A stretch of DNA of 64,000 nucleotides. Origin: Strigops habroptila (taxonomy: Eukaryota > Chordata > Aves > Psittaciformes > Psittacidae). The number at the start of each line of letters is the position of its first letter. Within the stretch, counting starts at the first letter, position 1. The notes beneath the pieces were generated by a model, which was not told the DNA's origin, made no database searches, and worked only from the letters and a program-made list of their open reading frames with translations. Of this stretch, positions 60,047 to 64,000 are shown in pieces. Both the position numbers and the translations under genes were made by a program. The stretch covers positions 4,678,720 through 4,742,719 of the forward strand of contig NC_046358.1 of assembly GCF_004027225.2 (NCBI RefSeq), given 5' to 3'.

Positions 60047-60260
60047 TTCTGAAATGTTGTTAAAAATGCAGTTTTAGAGAAAAACATCTGACAGTTGTGA
60101 ATACTGAGCCCTGCAAAAAAAGCAGAGGAAATAATAGTGCATTCTGAAATGTCGTTAATAGTGCATTCTGAAATGTTGTTAAAAATGCAGTTTTAGAGAA
60201 AAACATCTGACAGTTGTGATTACTGAGCCCTGCAAAAAAAGCAGAGGAAATAATAGTGCA
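60047..60260. repeat. Direct repeat of a 95-bp unit with an internally deleted middle copy
   Basis: Copy A 60047-60141 and copy B 60166-60260 both start TTCTGAAATGTTGTTAAAAA and end AAATAATAGTGCA. I find only one differing base (AATACTGAG against ATTACTGAG). Between them 60142-60165 (24 bp) begins TTCTGAAATGTCGTT and ends AATAGTGCA, a third copy lacking the central 71 bp. Confidence 0.95.
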
Positions 60261-63200
60261 AAGCCAGAATCTACTGGTGGATCAGTGATGACCTAGCCTT
60301 TTTTATTTGGAGAGGAATTTCAAGTGGAATTAAGGTGTTCCACAGGGTGATAAAAAGGCTGTTTCAGGTGATTTAGGTTCTTAGGCTTGAAGGAGGGTTA
60401 GTGATTCCAGTAAACGAGCTTTGTGGAAAAGAGCTCTGAAATACTGCTGGCAATGACTGAGAATTTAATAAAGCTGTGATCATCTGTGTATTGCTAAAAC
60501 AATTAAGAGGTTTTCTTTTTAAGGGAAATGGAAGTTATCTCTGTTAGGAAAAAACAAAGCCAGTGGATGTTAAGACCCTGCCTGTGTTTTCCCCTTCTAT
60601 TTTCCACTGGAATAAGAGCCACTTCCCTGCCAAGATGCAGCCAGCGGAGTCCGTGCCCATGTGGGGTTGGTCTGATCCTGTTGCATAGGGCAGGGGAGAA
60701 GCTGGTCAAAAGACTGAGCCTGTCTGTCCTACAGACAGGGCAGCAGGACTACCATTGAGTGTCTTGGCCTAGGAATGGCTTCATGAAATACTACTGAGTG
60801 GTCAAGTTGTGGTTCCAAACACTCATTGTCAGACACACACATAGAATCATGTCTGAATCCTCTTCCTCATCCTTGATTATCTCTAGAAGAAACATCAGAT
60901 AATGCAGCAACATCATCTCCAGAGACTCCATCTTGGTGGAGAAAATGCCTGCTGGGCAAGGGAGTGATTCAGTAGGGTCCTAAATCACATCTGGGGTTGT
61001 CCTAGACCCATATCCAGGCATTTGCACAGTCTCCTCTGGTACAGTAGTGGGCATCTCTCAAGAAGTCCTAGCCTGGAAGCTACTACAGCAGGACAGAGCA
61101 CCAGGCATATTATGAGGCTCCCCTACAGATTTCTATTTCTGGGGTGCTGTCCCAGAGGGGTGAAGCTGGGACTTCTGCTTCTGGTCCTGGAGCAAAACCA
61201 CTTTGGCATATAGAAACCTTCACATATACAAAGCCTCCCAGGGATGTGGCAGAATATCACTTTTAGAACACTAGCTCTTCCCCCAAACTACATCCATAGC
61301 AATCCAGCCAGGCCAGTCCTTGTGGAGAGATTCTTAACAGAAATACGAAGATTGGCAGGAATGCTGTAGGGATGGAAATGTGCGCGTGTGAGAAAGCACT
61401 GGAAGAAGCAGCCAAACAAGGGTTACAAGAACAGCCAGTATTGATAACAAGGGACATCATTCCCATGACACTGCTCCCATGACACTGCACCCAGGAGGAT
61501 CATGGAGGAATGCATTGTTTATGGCATGACCATGGGGTCTATATTCCATTCAGGCAACAGCATAGATGACCTGTCAGTGGAAAATCCTGCACTCACACAC
61601 CAGAAAGTTTGCAGCTACTCATTTTGTGTCATTCCTTTTTTCCTGTTACTCTAACAGGAAAACAGAACTACCCTTCCTGCAATGACAAGCAGCCTGTTTG
61701 AACACAAGAGGCTCTTCTGTGAAGAGGCACAAATAATTCCCATGCTTATTTCAGTGGTGGTTCCCCCTCATGGTCTCAACTCTTCTTCACTAAGCACTGT
61801 GCAGACATGGGACAACTATACTATCACCTTGAACCCCAGGTCCCCCACTGGGGTGTTTGTATTCAGTCATGGGGCACGTGAGGTTGTGCCCCATCCTACT
61901 GCATTGCCCATGCTGGCAGGTCCCCTTCAACTGTGTTCAGATCAGGCCTTGAGAACATGCAGGACTCCCCAGAGCAGAGACATCCACCTCGACCAGAACC
62001 CCCCTAGCAAGAGGTTAGCCAAGCCTTCTCTGCAACAGCATCGAGGGAACATTTGCAGCACTCTTTGCAATTTTACTTTCCATTCAGTTGCTTAAGTTAA
62101 TGTCTTCACTAAATGATTCAGCTTTTTCCTTCAGGCAACTAGTTTCTGTGGAAAGTGTTACCATATTGAAAGCCAATATTTCTTAAACAGCTGCCACTTG
62201 GGTTAATACATTGCTTGAAGGGGGAGATTGAAATACTGATTTGTGGAAAGGCAATGCAGCCCTCTGTACCATAGCATCGATACGCAGATTATTGATATAA
62301 AAAAGAAGTTCTGTATCGTAGATCAAATGCCAACCTGTCAATAAACTGAACCAGGGAAAAAAACCCCACTACTCTAAATCTATCTACCTGCCCAAGGGAT
62401 AAAAATGTTGTGTATGCTGCTCTGGTATGGAGTACTAAATAAAAAGAGAACTGGAACAATCTGGATTTTATAACGAAAATGAAAATCAGTTCAACATATA
62501 TTGATTATATTTTCATTTGAGGTTGTACTCCACTTTCTCTGTAATATTTCTCTTGAATTTTTCTCATTGGTACGTACTGATGCACGCGCTGGTGATATAT
62601 CTGAAAGAATTTTAGCTTGGTCCTTGAGGGCAAGTTCTTCTATTGACTCCTAGGCTTCCTGTGTTGAGAAGCAATATTTCTTTTCAAATATCTTTCACAT
62701 CATTATTTTATATGAAGGATATTTGTCTTTCTTTGTAGAAAGGTGGTAACTCTTAGTCTGTCTTTTCCAGTACCTTGAATGCTCAGAAGAAAAACAAAGT
62801 ACAAACAAGCACAATCTTCCCCTTTCCCCTCCAATTCCAGTGCACACACTCATTCATAGAAACTATTCTGTATCTCATTCTAGTTTCCAAGCAATCGGTT
62901 TCATTCTCTAACAGGAGAATCTAGGAGAATAGTTACAGGTCAAAGCTCATTCAGAAGTTCATTAAACAATAATGTCTCTCTATATCTATAATGAGTACCT
63001 GTCGTTTTAAACGAAGTGATGGACATAAAAGTGAGAAACGTGACAATGGAAATGAAAATAAACATTTTTATTTGGCATTAATGGGCAAAATAGATGTTGC
63101 CTGAATTTGCCTGGTTTACCTCTCTTTCAAGAAAATGGTAAAGCCAATATCAGAAGGAATACTCGTTTGTCTGTCTTTATTTTTTTGTTCGTTTTTATTA

Positions 63201-63680
63201 TTATGTTTTCTTTGCTTATACTTAAAGAAACCCCAAACATTCTTTTCCCCTTATTCTTAGTTCATTTCAGCTTTGGCGTCTTCCCATCCTAACCCAAAAT
63301 CTTCCAGTCCATTTCATGCTCTCCTTTTTCTTCTTTTTTCTCCACATCTCCCACACCCATCACTCCAGACTTGATTCCCACAGATGTTTCCCAGCAAGAT
63401 CCAAAGGAGCAGAAAACCTCCCTAAAAGCCCCTCGCTCAGATGTGGTTTAGGTGCCGCTGTCCTGCAGGCATTTCCTCTCGCACCGCGATGCTGCCTGCT
63501 GACCATCCTCTCACAGGCAGTGCCACCATTACCACCTGCCTCAGGCAGTCCTGCTCACACACCCAAACCCTGGGCTGAGCCATGTGAGGAGGCAGATCGG
63601 ACAACCAGGGTTGACCCCTGCGGTCAAGCCACTGCCATTAACCACAAAGATGGTGCCACCTGCATCCTCTTCCTCACCCA

Positions 63681-63768
63681 GCGCCATCTTGGCGCCATTT
63701 TGGCACCATTTTGGCACAATTTTGGCACCATCTTGGCACCATCTTGGCACCATTTTCATGCCATCTTG
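63681..63768. repeat. 11-bp tandem array, eight units, with YY1-like cores
   Basis: Eight consecutive 11-mers of the form GC(A/G)CCAT(T/C)TTG; the eighth begins AT instead of GC and the fourth reads GCACAATTTTG. The unit contains CCATCTTG or CCATTTTG, which resembles the core of the YY1 binding site (CCAT, with GCCATCTTG as a strong form). It is open on both strands only because of its short period; the encoded peptide repeats are not evidence of a protein. Confidence 0.92.
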
Positions 63769-64000
63769 GTGAGCAGCAGTAGCTAAGTGCAGGAGGACGG
63801 GCAAAGGGGAGTCTCTGCAAGTTGGAGACCTGAAGTTTTGAGGTAAAACGATAGATTTTTTAAAACAATCATGTATTTCAATAAGGGTTACAGTCTAAGA
63901 GCCAGGTTCGTGACTAATCATTTAGTCTCTCTCAGCTGGATTGCCTAATGTGTACTGCAGGTCTTCAAGTGCGGTCACATCTCACAGTGGTACCCTGTTC

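Larger units (their letters stand above)
58850..64000. other. Intergenic stretch right of the astacin gene
   Basis: No recognisable gene. It holds the duplicated 95-bp unit (60047-60260) and the 11-bp array (63681-63768). An ATG-started open frame of 137 codons at 61682-62095 (plus) resembles nothing known. I found no second astacin zinc motif or CUB segment here by eye. By human gene order the next gene in this direction might be CHST1, outside the window. Confidence 0.6.

Noticed and set aside
61682-62095. ATG-started open frame of 137 codons right of the astacin gene
   Set aside because: No resemblance to any family I know and no promoter, splice or polyadenylation context. This length is expected by chance in 64 kb.
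63316-63804. Open frames on both strands across the 11-bp array
   Set aside because: The repeated His-Phe-Gly-Thr-Ile-type peptides result from an array whose units lack stops; a period of 11 keeps several frames open at once.

Overview
This window is vertebrate nuclear DNA, almost certainly from a bird. It holds intron-split genes with GT-AG junctions, and at least ten fragments of the LINE CR1, most of them ending in the CR1-typical octamer run around ATTCTATG. There are no operons, bacterial genes or CRISPR arrays. Two multi-exon genes can be rebuilt exon by exon with all reading phases consistent.

Layout: (1) Positions 1 to about 5,535 look like the long 3' untranslated region of a plus-strand gene, ending at AATAAA 5514-5519. 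From the conserved order in human (PRDM11 on plus, SYT13 on minus, convergent) PRDM11 is the best candidate, but no coding sequence is visible. (2) About 5,536-9,515 is intergenic, with one CR1. (3) About 9,515-29,355 is SYT13 on the minus strand. Six coding exons give a 429-residue protein. Its probable 3'UTR contains a 1.07 kb CR1 with a reverse-transcriptase remnant. (4) 29,356-48,230 is 19 kb of intergenic DNA between divergent genes, with three CR1 fragments, a possible fourth, and two small tandem repeats. (5) 48,306-58,581 is an intact plus-strand astacin metalloprotease gene of the hatching-enzyme type. Thirteen exons give 409 residues: signal peptide, propeptide with the aspartate switch, catalytic domain with the full zinc motif, and one CUB domain. 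(6) 58,830-64,000 is non-coding, with a duplicated 95 bp unit and, near the right edge, an 11-bp tandem array resembling YY1 sites.

The two genes are not functionally linked as far as I can tell. SYT13 is a membrane-anchored, calcium-independent synaptotagmin of vesicle traffic. The astacin is a secreted zinc protease. The most notable points are the astacin gene itself, sitting beside SYT13; its three consecutive micro-exons (25, 17 and 25 nt) in the propeptide; its two possible C-terminal ends after a single CUB domain; and several small tandem structures. All family assignments come from reading the translated exons against remembered family motifs. No database search was run.
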